A DNA stretch of 64,000 nt. Source: Coffea arabica (taxonomy: Eukaryota > Streptophyta > Magnoliopsida > Gentianales > Rubiaceae). Position numbers and translations under genes: made by a program. Under the pieces are notes generated by a model that saw only the letters and a list, made by a program, of their open reading frames with translations, had not been told where the DNA came from and ran no database searches. Positions within the stretch are counted from its first letter, which is position 1. Every line of letters starts with the position of its first letter. The stretch lies in NCBI RefSeq assembly GCF_036785885.1, contig NC_092326.1, forward strand, positions 44,159,072 to 44,223,071, in the 5' to 3' direction. Of the stretch, positions 52,588 to 64,000 are shown piece after piece.

Positions 52588-53210
52588 AATATTAAATATC
52601 TCCTAAATAATGTAAATAATTATAGGAATTTGAAAAAATTTCAAATTTTCGTCAAATCCCTCATTTCAAATACTGGCCTAAGGTTTTTGTTAAAAAAAAA
52701 AAAAAATCTACCAAGCACTCTGAGTAGGATGAGGGGTTGGAGCGATCATCAGAAGGACTGCTCCTGAGTTGTTCACGATCAAGATTTGATCAAAAAAAAT
52801 TGTACGATCCAAATCATTTCTTGTATTTCGTTTTTAACGTGTGTGGGACCTAAAAAAATTTATTCTAAAGTTACACGTTGTGCAAACAAAGTTACGTAAT
52901 GTGCAAAATGCATAAGACCGCTAGGAACGGTAATCTCTGTTTGGATGGGGCTGTTTTTCAATAACTAATTTTTAAATACAATAAAAATTTTTAAAAGTAC
53001 TCTAATCTAAAATTTAGTTTAAATTTTTTTAAAATTTAAAAAATATTTCAAAATATATTTTAGAAACTCTTCTACTTTTAAATATCTCAAAATATTTTCT
53101 GAAAATATCACAAGCCAGCTTCCATGTATGCAGCAAGCGGCATTAGGCGTGGGAGAAGAATGCGTTGCCTCGTTCCATTGCGCTGCTGACGGACCCAAAA
53201 AAAAAAAAAA

Positions 53211-53250
<40 letters not shown>

Positions 53251-53593
53251 AAGTAGTGAAGTGAGGACCAAAATCGAGAATGAGAATGTGACAGTCGTCG
53301 TGTTCGTTCTTGACTTTTGAGGATGATGAGGTGAGATGTTTTTGGTTCTTCTCCACCTGACCGACAACCTCTGCAATGGATCAATGCTTCAGGGGAGGCT
53401 CTTCTGCTGGATTTCTGCTTGGTTCTCCTGGTTACTAGTTGTCGTACCAGCGTTCCTTACTAGCATAGCTTCATCATCAGGGGAGAACAAATGAAAATCC
53501 CAGATTGCTATATGCAGGCCTTCCTCCCCTTTTCTAAATAGCTGACAACACACGGTAAGTTGTTCCAAGCTCGACTGATTTTACTCCTCCTTA
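52588..53593 (+). promoter_or_regulatory. BIG1 upstream region with GA repeat
   Basis: 52600-53060 is AT-rich and includes a CTGTTTGGATGGGGC segment (52938) resembling a transposon end. A (GA)n tract of about 17 units lies at 53214-53248, preceded by a 15-base A run; GA repeats near plant transcription starts commonly bind BPC/GAGA factors. The sequence from about 53370 to the ATG at 53594 is probably 5' UTR. The TSS cannot be set. Confidence 0.5.
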
Positions 53594-56500
53594 ATGTCAA
53601 CTTCTTCAGCGATACCGCAAACTCAAACCCTGGGTGGCCCTTCCCGCTGTGGCCGCGTGCTGGGCCCCTCCTTGGACAAGATCATCAAGAACGTCGCCTG
53701 GCGGAAACACTCCCAGCTGGTCTCCGCTTGCAAATCCGCTCTCGACAAGCTCGAATCCCTCTCCGATTCGTCCTCTGATCCCGCTTCCTGCACCCCTCTC
53801 TACGGCATTTCTTCCCCCCAAGACGCCGATTTCGTCCTCAAACCCCTCATTTTGGCCCTCGACTCTGGGGCCCCCAAGGTTGTCGAGCCCGCACTCGACT
53901 GCGTTTCCAGGCTGTTTTCCTCTGGATTCATCCGCTGCGAGATCGCCACCACCGATGACGCCGCTGCCACCTCCCTCATCTTCCGCCTCATTGATTCCGC
54001 CTGCAAGTGCACTTCTCTTGGCGACGAGGCCGTCGAGCTCGCCGTGCTCAGGCTTCTCCTTTCCGCTGTCCGCTCCCCCTGCGTCCTCATCAGGGGCAAT
54101 TGCCTTGTGCACATCGTCAGATCCTGCTACAATGTGTATTTGGGCGGCTTCAACGGCACCAATCAGATCTGTGCCAAGTCTGTTCTTGCTCAGATGATGG
54201 TCATTATTTTCTCCAGGGTCGAGCACAATTCTGCGATCCTCCCCTCTTTTAGGACGGTTTCTGTAGCCCAACTCTTGGAGTTCACCGATCGCAATTTGAA
54301 TGAAGGGAGCTCCATCCAGTTTGCTCAGAATTTCATTGCTGACGTTGTGGAAGCTAAAGAAGTTCTTCCTCCGCCTCCCATGCTACATGGAATTCCGTCC
54401 CCTGTAGAGAAGAAATCTGAATTTGAGTCTGAGTCTGAATCTGCCAGTGGGCAGCAACCGGATTATGATTTTAATGGTTACAGTAAGATCACGGAGGACG
54501 GATTTATGCTTTACAAGAACATTTGCAAACTATCCATGAAGTACTCATCACAGGAGCATCAGGATGATCAAATTCTTTTGAGGGGCAAAATATTATCGTT
54601 GGAGCTCCTAAAAGTCATCATGGACAATGCTGGTCCTGTTTGGCGCACAAATGAGAGGTAAGTATCCTTGCCTATTTACCATGATGCCTTTCTTACAAGT
54701 CTCTGTCCCTTTATGCACACACATTCTTGCTTTTAAGTATTCCCTTGGAATTCTTTATTATTATTATTATTCGAATCTCACTCTTTAGATTTCAATTAGG
54801 TTTTCCTCAATGATCCACATCCCTTCGTTGTACTTCCAACCTTAAGTTGCTTGAAAGCATCTTGAGTTTTTTTTTTGTCCAATAATATACTGGTCATGGG
54901 GTAAGAGATCTAGTGCAGGGTGCCAAAGGCAAAAGGGTTAACGTTTATGGGCCACTTAGTATGTGCTACCGTTTATTGCTACACAGAAGAGAACTTTTTG
55001 AGATTATATTTTCCCGGAATGGCTTTATGGTTTTAAAAATTCAACATAAAGTTTCGGAAATTTGGTAACCTTTTGAGATTATTTTTTGGCCGTTCAAAGA
55101 TCAAATTGCATCCTTTCTCCTGTCCAAAATTGTTCCTTCATTCCATGTGTGTTATTTATGAAGTATCATTACAATGGGCAGAAGTTATGTTTTCTAAAGA
55201 TAATAGTAAACTATAGAATGAAGAATGCTATTGTCTTATACTTGTGGCTGAGTCATGTGGTCTATCTTAATTTGGAATGCATAATGGAGTTTGGTGTTGT
55301 TTATAAGACTTAATAAGCTTAAACGCAGCAAATATAGGTAAAGAAAAGTAAGAAATAGACTTTGACTTTTTTCATATCCTAGCTGGGGATAGGTTAACTT
55401 GAGCTGCTTGTGAGCAGTTTGGCTGTGGTCAACTTAGGCCTAGCTGTAGTGGTTCTCAAGCAACTCAATTTTAGCTGTTGGTTGATGAGTTTGTGTTCCT
55501 TTGTATGTATAGGTATCAACGTGAGTTGTAGGCCTTATGGCCAAAATTTTTAAACCTATCAAGTGCCCTAATTTTGGAAAATCCATTTTACACTGTATTA
55601 ATCTTAGGTCAAGTAGCAAGCAAGTGAAAAAAGAAGAAAAGCAATAGAATTAACTTTTCATTAATTGGTAGTACCGTTCCTCTCTCTCTGTCTGTGTGTC
55701 TGTCTTGCTGCTGCTTTTCCATTGGGAGAAACAGGTTTTTGTTTGTTACGTATTTATTTTTACAGCTACTAAAATCCTATTGCTGCAGCTTTTCTTATGG
55801 TATGCAACATCTCAAAATCACAATACTGCATATGAGATTCAAAAATAATGTGGATGGATTTGATCTAATGATTTCAGGGTTTAGGTAAATTGGTTGAACA
55901 ATGCCATCTTTTGGTTTTCCTTTTGGAGGAGTTATGGAAGCTTTTGTTTTTAGGTGGATAATTGATTTGGGTGATAATCTTTCTTTGATGATAATATCAA
56001 GTTTGAGTTTGGCTTGATTATACTCGAGTTCATACTGAGTGCTCCATATTGGATATTTGCATTAAACTCGAGCACCATTTGTGAAAACTTGATCTAGCTC
56101 ACATCATTCAAGTGTGTGCATTTTTGAGCGATTTTGAGCTCAATATTGCAAACTCGACCATGCTCAATTCATCCCAATTCCATAATACCTGTTAATTTTT
56201 TGGCATTTCTTCATTTGATTGTTTCAGTACATTTTTGAGTTTGATGTTCTCTTGGAAAAGCTAACACGTTCCTTTTCCTTTTACTTTAATTGCAGATTCC
56301 TCAATGCTATAAAGCAATATTTATGCTTATCACTGTTGAAGAACAGTGCTTTATCAGTTATGACTATATTCCAACTTCTTTGTTCTATATTTCAGAGTTT
56401 ACTGTCAAAATTTAGATCAGGGTTAAAATCAGAAATTGGAATTTTTTTTCCCATGTTCATCCTTCGTGTGCTGGAGAATGTACTTCAACCCAGTTTCTTG

Positions 56501-59500
56501 CAAAAGATGACCATCCTGAGTTTGCTGGAGAGGATTTCTCAGGATTCGCAGCTTATTGTTGATATCTTTGTCAATTATGATTGTGATGTGGATGCCCCAA
56601 ATATTTTTGAAAGGTACAAAGCATGTCTGTTTGAATTGGAAGTTTCTTCCTTTTATTCTTTTCCCGGATTTCAATTAATGGTTCGGTCATCATAGGGTCT
56701 GATGATGTCCTGTGGAGTATTTATCTTCCAATTCAATGATGTTTTTGGGTAGTAACATCACTGGGTGTGTTCGGGTAGCCAAGTTTTCCCAAATATTATT
56801 TATCTTGCATCATAAACATATTTTCCAATCACCTTTTTGTATTCTCAATTACCTTTTTACCTCATATATATCACATCATAAAAGTTTTACAGTAATTATT
56901 CCAAATAGTAATTCAAATAATGCTCTATTATGTGTTTTTTTTTTGTTTTAAATTTTATCTGCAATATTGTGTGTAGTGTGGTGAATCATTGGAAACACTT
57001 CCATGAGTTTATTTCTGGTTCTTTTACTTCATTTCTACCGATATTTTTTCCTCGGGAGTGGTTGGGTGGGGAAGGGATGGTAACAAGGTTATGTTAAATG
57101 ACCAGTGTCCTAGGGCAGCTATAGCTGAGTTAGTTCAATGTGGTTACTCTACTTACTGCAGGCCAAGTGGGCCAAGTGCTAGTTCAATCTTTCATCAAAT
57201 TGGTGCTTTACCGAATTTTTTTTTGAATGTGGTTGAAATTCCACTTGGAAAATTTTTATTAATGGAATTTATAAGTCCTATAATTGAAGCTTTGGATGTC
57301 GGAAGGAAACTTTTAGCTTAATGTTCTGAAAATTTGGATCATCTCATTACGAGGACCACATTCCACTATATTGTCATCGGCTCAATTAACCATTTTTAGG
57401 TGCTTATTGGTGCATATTATTGTGGTCAGTAATCTGGTAGATGGATTTTTGAATTAAATAGTCAAAAAGAGAGTGAAAGATAAAGATTTAATGGGCCATC
57501 TTCATCTATCTAAAAGATGATACAAAGTTAGGAAACTAGAACTAGTTAGAAAGCCTAAGAGATGCCAGTCAAGCCTTAGAAGAGTCAGTTTTCTGCACCT
57601 TCCATTGTGATTGCAAACTTTTACAAACCACCACCAAAGCTCGATCACTTTTTGTTACTTGACCATGCAGCATCCCTATCAATACACTAGAACTTTGCAA
57701 GCGTCCTGTAGTCTTTCTTACTGGCCGACGTCCATTGAGAGCACTGAAGGTGCTCAATGACCAGCTGGCAATGAAGTTTTGTGGGTTGATGGTAGTTGTT
57801 GGTGGGAATTACATTCATGAGTATTAATGGGTTTATTTTTGCTAGGCCTTCTAAATTTTAGCCTATAGCTTAAAGCTAGCCCTTTTTAGCTAGTGGCAGA
57901 TTCAGTAGCACTAAGAGGATGATGGTTTTCTTTTTTAATTAATAGGTGCACATGACTATGGAACTCTAGGATTCTCAATATTGAGGAACTTAAAATCTTC
58001 AATGGTGGACTAAGGTTGGGGATCTGGGAAGTAGTAAGGTCTTGGATGGATTTGGTCAATTTTATTTCATTATTTCTTGGTCTTTTAGTGAATCTATTAT
58101 TTAGACATCCAAATCCTCCATGGTCTTGGATGGATTTATTTCTTTCACTCCGGGGGGCTGAAAGACTGGTGGGTACGGTAAGTAGGTCTCCTTGAGCTAA
58201 ATGGAGTAGCTGAAGGATTTGGATGTCTGGCAGATTGCTTCTTTATTTATAATGTGAATGGTTGTTTATTGTCTATTCTTTGTTTAGACATTTGTGGTTG
58301 TTTATTGTCTATTCTTTGTTTAGGCATTTTTTTTTTGGGGGAAGGGGGGGGGGGAGGAATGGGGTGGGAAGAAAAAGGAGTGAAAAAACTGGGGTGTTAA
58401 ACTCGGACATTTGGAGTTAAGGCAAACAATGAGTTGGCTTGAAGAATCAAACTGTAAGAACATGTCTTCCTATGCTAGCAACAATCTCCTTTCTGTGTGC
58501 TATTGCTCTCTGATTGTTTTCTTATTTTGTTCTGGTTTAAACACTTTTAATTCCATCAGATACTTGCAGGACTGTTAATGGCCTTCTAAAAACGGCACTA
58601 GGTCCACCTCCTGGTTCTACTACCACTTTGTCTCCAGTTCAAGATATTACATTTCGTCTTGAATCTGTAAAATGCTTGGTCAGAATAATCAAGTCAATGG
58701 GATTATGGATGGATCAGCAGCTAAAAGTAGGAGAATTAAATTCATCGATGTCTGAGAATGAAATTTTGAGCGAGAATTCTGTGACTGTTAGTGAAGAAGT
58801 AAATCTTGCTGACAGTGAGCTTCATTCTGAAGTAAATTCTGAATTCTCTGATGCTGCTACCCTGGAGCAGCGTCGAGCTTATAAGCTAGAGATTCAGGTT
58901 AGCTAATGTTTTACTTAGGATGCAATGGTGTAATTTTTCGCACAAGACTATAACTGCATTACAGTAAGGGCTTGTCATGACTTTCAACCTTATAATTCCT
59001 CAATATCTTTCAGTTTCCTCTATCTTTATGATGTTTAATTCCTGTCTTGACCATTTGAGTCAATTAAATGCAGAAAGGTGTTTCACTGTTCAATAGAAAA
59101 CCTTCCAAGGGGATTGAATTCTTATTAAGCACAAAAAAGGTTGGCAGTTCTCCAGAAGCAGTGGCTTCTTTCTTGAAGAATACTTCTGGACTAAATGAAA
59201 CTATGATTGGTGACTATTTGGGTGAAAGAGAGGATTTTCCGCTAAAAGTCATGCATGCATATGTAGATTCCTTTGACTTGGAAGGAATGGATTTTGGTGA
59301 AGCTATCAGATTTTTCTTAAGAGGATTTCGGTTACCTGGTGAAGCACAGAAGATTGACCGCATCATGGAAAAATTTGCTGAACGCTATTGTAAATGCAGC
59401 CCCAATTCATTTACCAGTGCAGATACAGCTTATGTTCTTGCTTATTCTGTCATAATGCTTAATACTGATGCCCACAATACCACGGTAAAAGATAAGGTGA

Positions 59501-62500
59501 GCTTGCTAAATCAGCTATTGTTCCACTTGTAATGTGATTATGTAAATACCTTTCTATAGAATAGGAAAAAGAATAGCGAGTGAGCATTGGTATGGTAAAG
59601 GCAAAAACATCTAAAACTGTCTTTTTCTTTTTTGCTTTTTAATCTTTACCTTACTCTATCCAAAACTGTACGCAAGCCTAAATATCCTGATTTTAAGGAA
59701 TACAACGATATACAGAAATTAGAAGAGAGCAAAAAGTTGAACGTTGCAACAAAGAATGTAACCTCGGGTTTAATTTTTCTCCATAACTCTTTTAAAGGTT
59801 TTAACTTGGATTCTTTTTCAATTAAGTCTGATAAATCTACAGTAAATATTAAGTTGGCTGGGTTGTGATTGCTGCCTAAGGGTCAATGTTTGAAATTGCA
59901 GACGAGTTTTCTGGTTGTAAAATGTAAAACGTTCAAAGAAAGATAATAGGATATTTGTTTGACCTTACATATTCTGAATGTCATCAGTCTGGTGGCAAAC
60001 CTTGTACCTATAGCTTGAAACTTGTATCGCACCCATCAATGATGAGTTCGATTCTTTTGATCTTATTCTACTGTACAAAGACTTGCAGCTTACCCTACCC
60101 TTATTTTATCAATTTTGTCCTTGGTAAGTCACAAATTGACCATATCCATTTGCTCCCAAAAATAAAATCCCATACAGATCTGGGATACCTGACGAAGAAG
60201 TCAAGAATATCATGACAAGGATGAAAATGGAGGGCTTGAGAATTGCATGTACTTTAGTCTTGATATGGAAAATATCCAGAAAAGAGAAAAAGAGATTAGG
60301 ACTTCTTTAGATATTACCTTTGTGGAGCTTGTTGGTTTACTGGGCGGATTGGACAGACCCGTCCTTTACTTTTCACTTGAAAATTAAAAAAGAGATTAGA
60401 AGTGATTGTTGTATGCTATGGCTTCCAGTTTGTAATTAACTCTAACCTATGAAGAGTTAAAAAAGTGTTGAGTGCTTGACTTCAGAAACCTTATTGGTTC
60501 ACAAAATAAGTCAGTGGTTTACTTGTTATCTATTCAACAAATCCTACCCCCTTTTTCTTTACTTGTTCATCATTCTTCAAAATTTGGACTGACAATTCAT
60601 TCTTAAAACATGCATATGCCCAACATTGCATGTTAAAAATTTATCTTTTGAAATCTCTTTAACGTGTTATTCCACTTATCTATTAGAAAAGTAAAGCAAT
60701 TGGAACTCCAACTTGTAGATTGCAAACTTTAACCCTGATTGCATGCTACCATTTTGTATAACATCTGAAGTGAAGTAATTTAACATGGATTTTCTGACAT
60801 TCAAGGAGTGAACTTTCCAAGTCTCTCTCTCTCTCTCTCTCTCTCTTAACCGTGACATAAAATCGGTTTCTCTTTAGTACTAATAACCATTTTGCATCTC
60901 ATTTGTTTGTGAAGATGACAAAGGCTGATTTCATCCGGAATAACCGAGGGATCGATGGTGGAAAGGATTTACCGGAAGAATATTTGGGCAAGCTGTATGA
61001 TCAAATTGTAAAGAATGAGATCAAGATGAATGCAGATTCTTCTGTGCCACAAAGCAAACAGGGGAATGGCCTGAATAGACTGCTAGGATTAGAAAGCATT
61101 CTAAATCTAGTTTGGAAGCAGACTGAAGAAAAACCAATGGGTGCAAATGGATATCTTATAAGGCACATCCAAGAGCAGTTCAAGGCAAAATCTGGAAAAT
61201 CAGAGTAAGAAAACATTCTATATGCTTGCATGTGCATATATTTTTAAAAATTCATATTGGATGATGCTGATCAGTGGGAGAAGGGAGTAGAGGGAGGCAA
61301 ATGAGTTGTTTACGATTGGGGTATTTTAAGTTGGGATATCTTTTGAACTATAGCTTATAGTAGACTTTATTAACTTTATTTTTTTTTGTCAAATATTTCT
61401 GTTGTTCCTGAAAATGTTTGGAATTGGTTTATTGGTTGACACTTGGAGATTCTGTTTGCATAATTTTGCTACAGATTTGTTTTCTAGGTGATTAAAGTTC
61501 AGCATTTTGAAAATGTTTTTTTTTTCCCAATTGCAGGTCCACATATTACGCTGTTTCAGATCCAGCAATATTAAGGTTTATGGTTGAAGTATGTTGGGGT
61601 CCAATGATTGCTGCATTCAGTGTAACTCTAGACCAGAGTGATGACAAGGAAGCGACTTCTCAATGCTTGCTGGGCTTCCGACATGCTGTGCATGTCACTG
61701 CTGTAATGGGTATGCAAACCCAAAGAGATGCTTTTGTTACCACTGTGGCTAAGTTTACTTACCTTCACTGCGCCGCAGATATGAAGCAAAAGAATGTTGA
61801 TGCTGTTAAGGTAATTTTCCTTTGACTTCTGTCTGCGTTGCTAACTGGCCTAATGCACTTTAAGGGCAGATTTGTTTTCTCAAGTGTGGTTAATATCTTC
61901 TATCCTAGCTACTCAGAAATGATCACCTGGGAGCGATATATATTCTTAACATGATCATTCATAGAGAGAGGCTTTTCCATTCCTCCTTGTGATTGACTTG
62001 CAAGATAACTTATCCACAAATGTGAATTTCGCATATTACTCTTGCAGGCAATAGTATCAATTGCCATTGAAGATGGTAATTATCTTCAAGAATCTTGGGA
62101 GCATATCTTAACATGCCTATCTCGTTTTGAGCACTTGCAGCTCTTGGGGGAAGGCGCACCTTCTGATGCCTCATTTTTAACTACAGCAAATGCTGAAACT
62201 GATGAAAAGGCATTGAAGTCTGCAGGTTTTCCATCTCTGAAGAAAAAAGGCAATCTCCAGAACCCTGCTGTGGTAGCTGTTGTTCGTGGGGGTTCCTATG
62301 ACAGTACCAGTTTAGTAGCCAATTCGCCAGGGTTGGTAACCTCGGAACAGATCAATAACTTCATTGCCAACTTGAATCTGCTTGATCAGATTGGGAATTT
62401 TGAGTTAAACCATATTTTTGCTCATAGCCAAAGGTTAAATAGTGAGGCTATAGTGGCATTTGTGAGGGCACTTTGCAAAGTTTCCATGTCAGAGTTGCAA

Positions 62501-64000
62501 TCTCCAACAGATCCTCGTGTATTCAGTCTTACTAAAATTGTTGAAGTTGCGTAAGAACCTATACTCTACATTATCCTTTAGTGCCAAAATTTTCACAGGA
62601 GCATCACATGATGCAAGAGCAATGTAAAAGTCTTCCTTTTTTGAATTAAAGAATGAATAATTTGGGCATCCCATTTGTTTATTTTGCAGGCACTATAACA
62701 TGAATCGGATCAGACTAGTCTGGTCTCGCATTTGGACTGTTCTGTCTGATTTTTTTGTATCAGTTGGTTTGTCTGAAAATCTCTCTGTTGCAATATTCGT
62801 CATGGACTCGTTGCGACAGCTTTCAATGAAATTTTTGGAGCGAGAGGAACTGGCAAATTATAATTTCCAGAATGAATTTTTGAAACCATTTGTGATTGTC
62901 ATGCAGAGGAGCAGCTCTGCAGAAATTAGGGAGTTGATAGTTCGGTGTATTTCACAGATGGTACTCAGCCGTGTCAGTAATGTCAAATCTGGTTGGAAAA
63001 GCGTTTTTATGGTAAGTTTGGCCATCAAATGAATCAAAATCTTATTGTTAATGCACAGAAGGCTGGAAATTCAAGACATGTAGCTCATTGAAGTGAATGT
63101 ATATGATTCTAAAGTTGAAATCTCCTTATGTCTAGGAAGCTCGCTTTCCTGAAATTTGTGGATAGGTATATACATAATATTTTGGATTGTTTATCAAGAA
63201 ATATTTTAACCATGCATCAGATACAGTTAGCTGTCAACTGAGTATCTGATGTTTGACTGGAGGATAATTAGTTGTCTTATTTGTTTTGCTGCATATTATC
63301 CTAAATTTATCTTTCTCCTTTTTGCATTGGCTTTTGAGCAAGCATTCTTTTTGTTGATAACTAGAACAGGTATTGGAATTGCAATAATCAGCATCAAACC
63401 AGTCTTCTTTGATTTCCTCTTTTTTTTTTTAGCACCTAGTCTTTGACCATTGGGAGGGTATCATTTCTGGCTTTTATGGGAATTGATATTTTCAATTTTT
63501 TGTTAGCTCATTCCAGCATTTTGATGCTGAAGGACCTATAAAGATGTCTGTCTTGCTGATGCCTTAGTTTCTTGGTGTTCTCCAATGTGTTGTGGTCATG
63601 TTCTTGTGTCCTATACTGGAAGTTGTGGCATCTTAACATATCAATATCGAACAATACTTAGTTAAAATGTGTACTTCTGAGCATCTGCCTACTGCTAAAG
63701 TATTTGTAAAGTTGCTCCTATGACCCTCTGAAATGTCCTCTCTCATGTGAATGCTTATGTTTTTTGCAGGTTTTTACTACTGCTGCAGCTGATGAAAGAA
63801 AAAATATAGTCTTGCTGGCCTTTGAAACCATGGAAAAGATTGTTCGAGAATATTTTTCGTACATAACTGAGACTGAGACTCTGACTTTTACTGATTGTGT
63901 TAAATGCCTCATCACCTTCACAAACAGTAGATTTAACAGTGATGTTAGCCTCAATGCCATTGCTTTTCTCCGATTTTGTGCTGTCAAACTAGCAGATGGA
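53594..64000 (+). CDS. BIG1: Brefeldin A-inhibited ARF guanine-nucleotide exchange factor, BIG1 type (3' end off window)
   Basis: Nine exons with consistent phases: 53594-54657, 56296-56613, 58570-58897, 59074-59496, 60915-61204, 61537-61810, 62048-62550, 62690-63011 and 63770 to the edge; 1251 residues of about 1700. It follows Arabidopsis BIG1 (At4g38200): [20 protein letters not shown] at the start, the DCB region ([20 protein letters not shown]), the HUS region (NCDVD-type [13 protein letters not shown]), the Sec7 domain from about 571 ([17 protein letters not shown]) with the catalytic glutamate in [12 protein letters not shown] (E660), and the HDS regions ([15 protein letters not shown]). 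Sec7 GEFs load GTP on ARF1-type GTPases; BIG proteins act at the trans-Golgi network in secretion, vacuolar sorting and cytokinesis. The frame is intact. BIG1 and BIG4 are close paralogues, so the number is the best guess; the clade is certain. Confidence 0.95.
55990..56170. repeat. ACTCGAG-rich segment in BIG1 intron 1
   Basis: Contains TTATACTCGAGTTCATACTG, TTAAACTCGAGCACCATTTG and GCAAACTCGACCATGCTCAA. Similar phrases border the hAT element at 43.4 and 48.9 kb and recur near 50.9 kb, so this is probably a fragment of related transposon termini. Confidence 0.5.
56762..56940. mobile_element. MITE fragment in BIG1 intron 2
   Basis: Starts GGGTGTGTTCGGGTAGCC and includes CTCATATATATCACATCATA, TTACAGTAATTATTCCAAAT and AATAATGCTCTAT, the same family as the inverted pair at 7690-8080. 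The right terminus appears lost, so it is probably truncated. Confidence 0.65.
60821..60846. repeat. (CT)n microsatellite in BIG1 intron 4
   Basis: About 13 CT units, roughly 70 bases before the exon 5 acceptor (60914). It lies in the zone where a polypyrimidine tract or branch point could be, so it may influence acceptor strength. Confidence 0.88.

Noticed and set aside
53606..54271. 221-codon antisense frame opposite BIG1 exon 1
   Set aside because: A shadow of the GC-rich third positions of the sense frame, which is a clear BIG1 N-terminus.

Overview
This window is nuclear DNA of a flowering plant, most likely a eudicot. The evidence is many short exons with GT-AG introns, AT-rich introns and intergenic DNA, protein families specific to plants, and a dense load of plant transposons (L1 LINE, gypsy-type LTRs, hAT, Mutator-, Stowaway- and Tourist-type elements). 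I saw no bacterial operon, CRISPR array, rRNA or tRNA.

Five host genes are supported. From left to right they are: a DUF89 metal-dependent phosphatase of the At2g17340 type (minus, 8 exons seen, 3' end off the left edge); a small coiled-coil protein gene with two nonsense codons in its first exon (minus, 10646-8214); a two-exon short PPR gene like THA8-LIKE (minus, 30583-28907); an organellar glutamyl-tRNA synthetase with 12 exons and 594 residues (minus, 39898-34049); and an ARF guanine-nucleotide exchange factor of the BIG1 type (plus, from 53594, running off the right edge after 9 exons and 1251 residues). They are independent housekeeping genes, not a pathway cluster: phosphopantetheine repair, plastid RNA processing, organellar translation and trans-Golgi vesicle traffic.

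Region by region: 1-5239 is the DUF89 gene, whose 3.2-kb intron 7 holds a 287-bp tandem duplication. 5240-8213 is intergenic with several MITEs. 8214-10646 is the coiled-coil gene. 11240-24640 is an L1-type retrotransposon (minus strand) split inside its endonuclease domain by a solo LTR of Tekay/Del appearance (15163-22827), which is itself split by a 4.4-kb solo LTR of Tat/Ogre appearance (16511-20919) and also carries a Mutator-type MITE (21614-22025). 24640-26560 holds two tandem duplications, one of which shows an occupied and an empty site for a Tourist-like MITE. 26940-27600 is a second LINE remnant. 30781-31708 and 51645-52578 are two copies of one 0.93-kb Mutator-like non-autonomous element. 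43345-48960 is a decayed hAT element containing a foldback element and a Stowaway MITE. 49090-50136 is another terminal-inverted-repeat element.

I found no convincing new multi-gene system. The strongest unusual signals are the nested insertions with readable target-site duplications, the occupied/empty MITE site, the twice-interrupted coiled-coil reading frame, and long T-then-G tracts in the sense strand of introns in unrelated genes.
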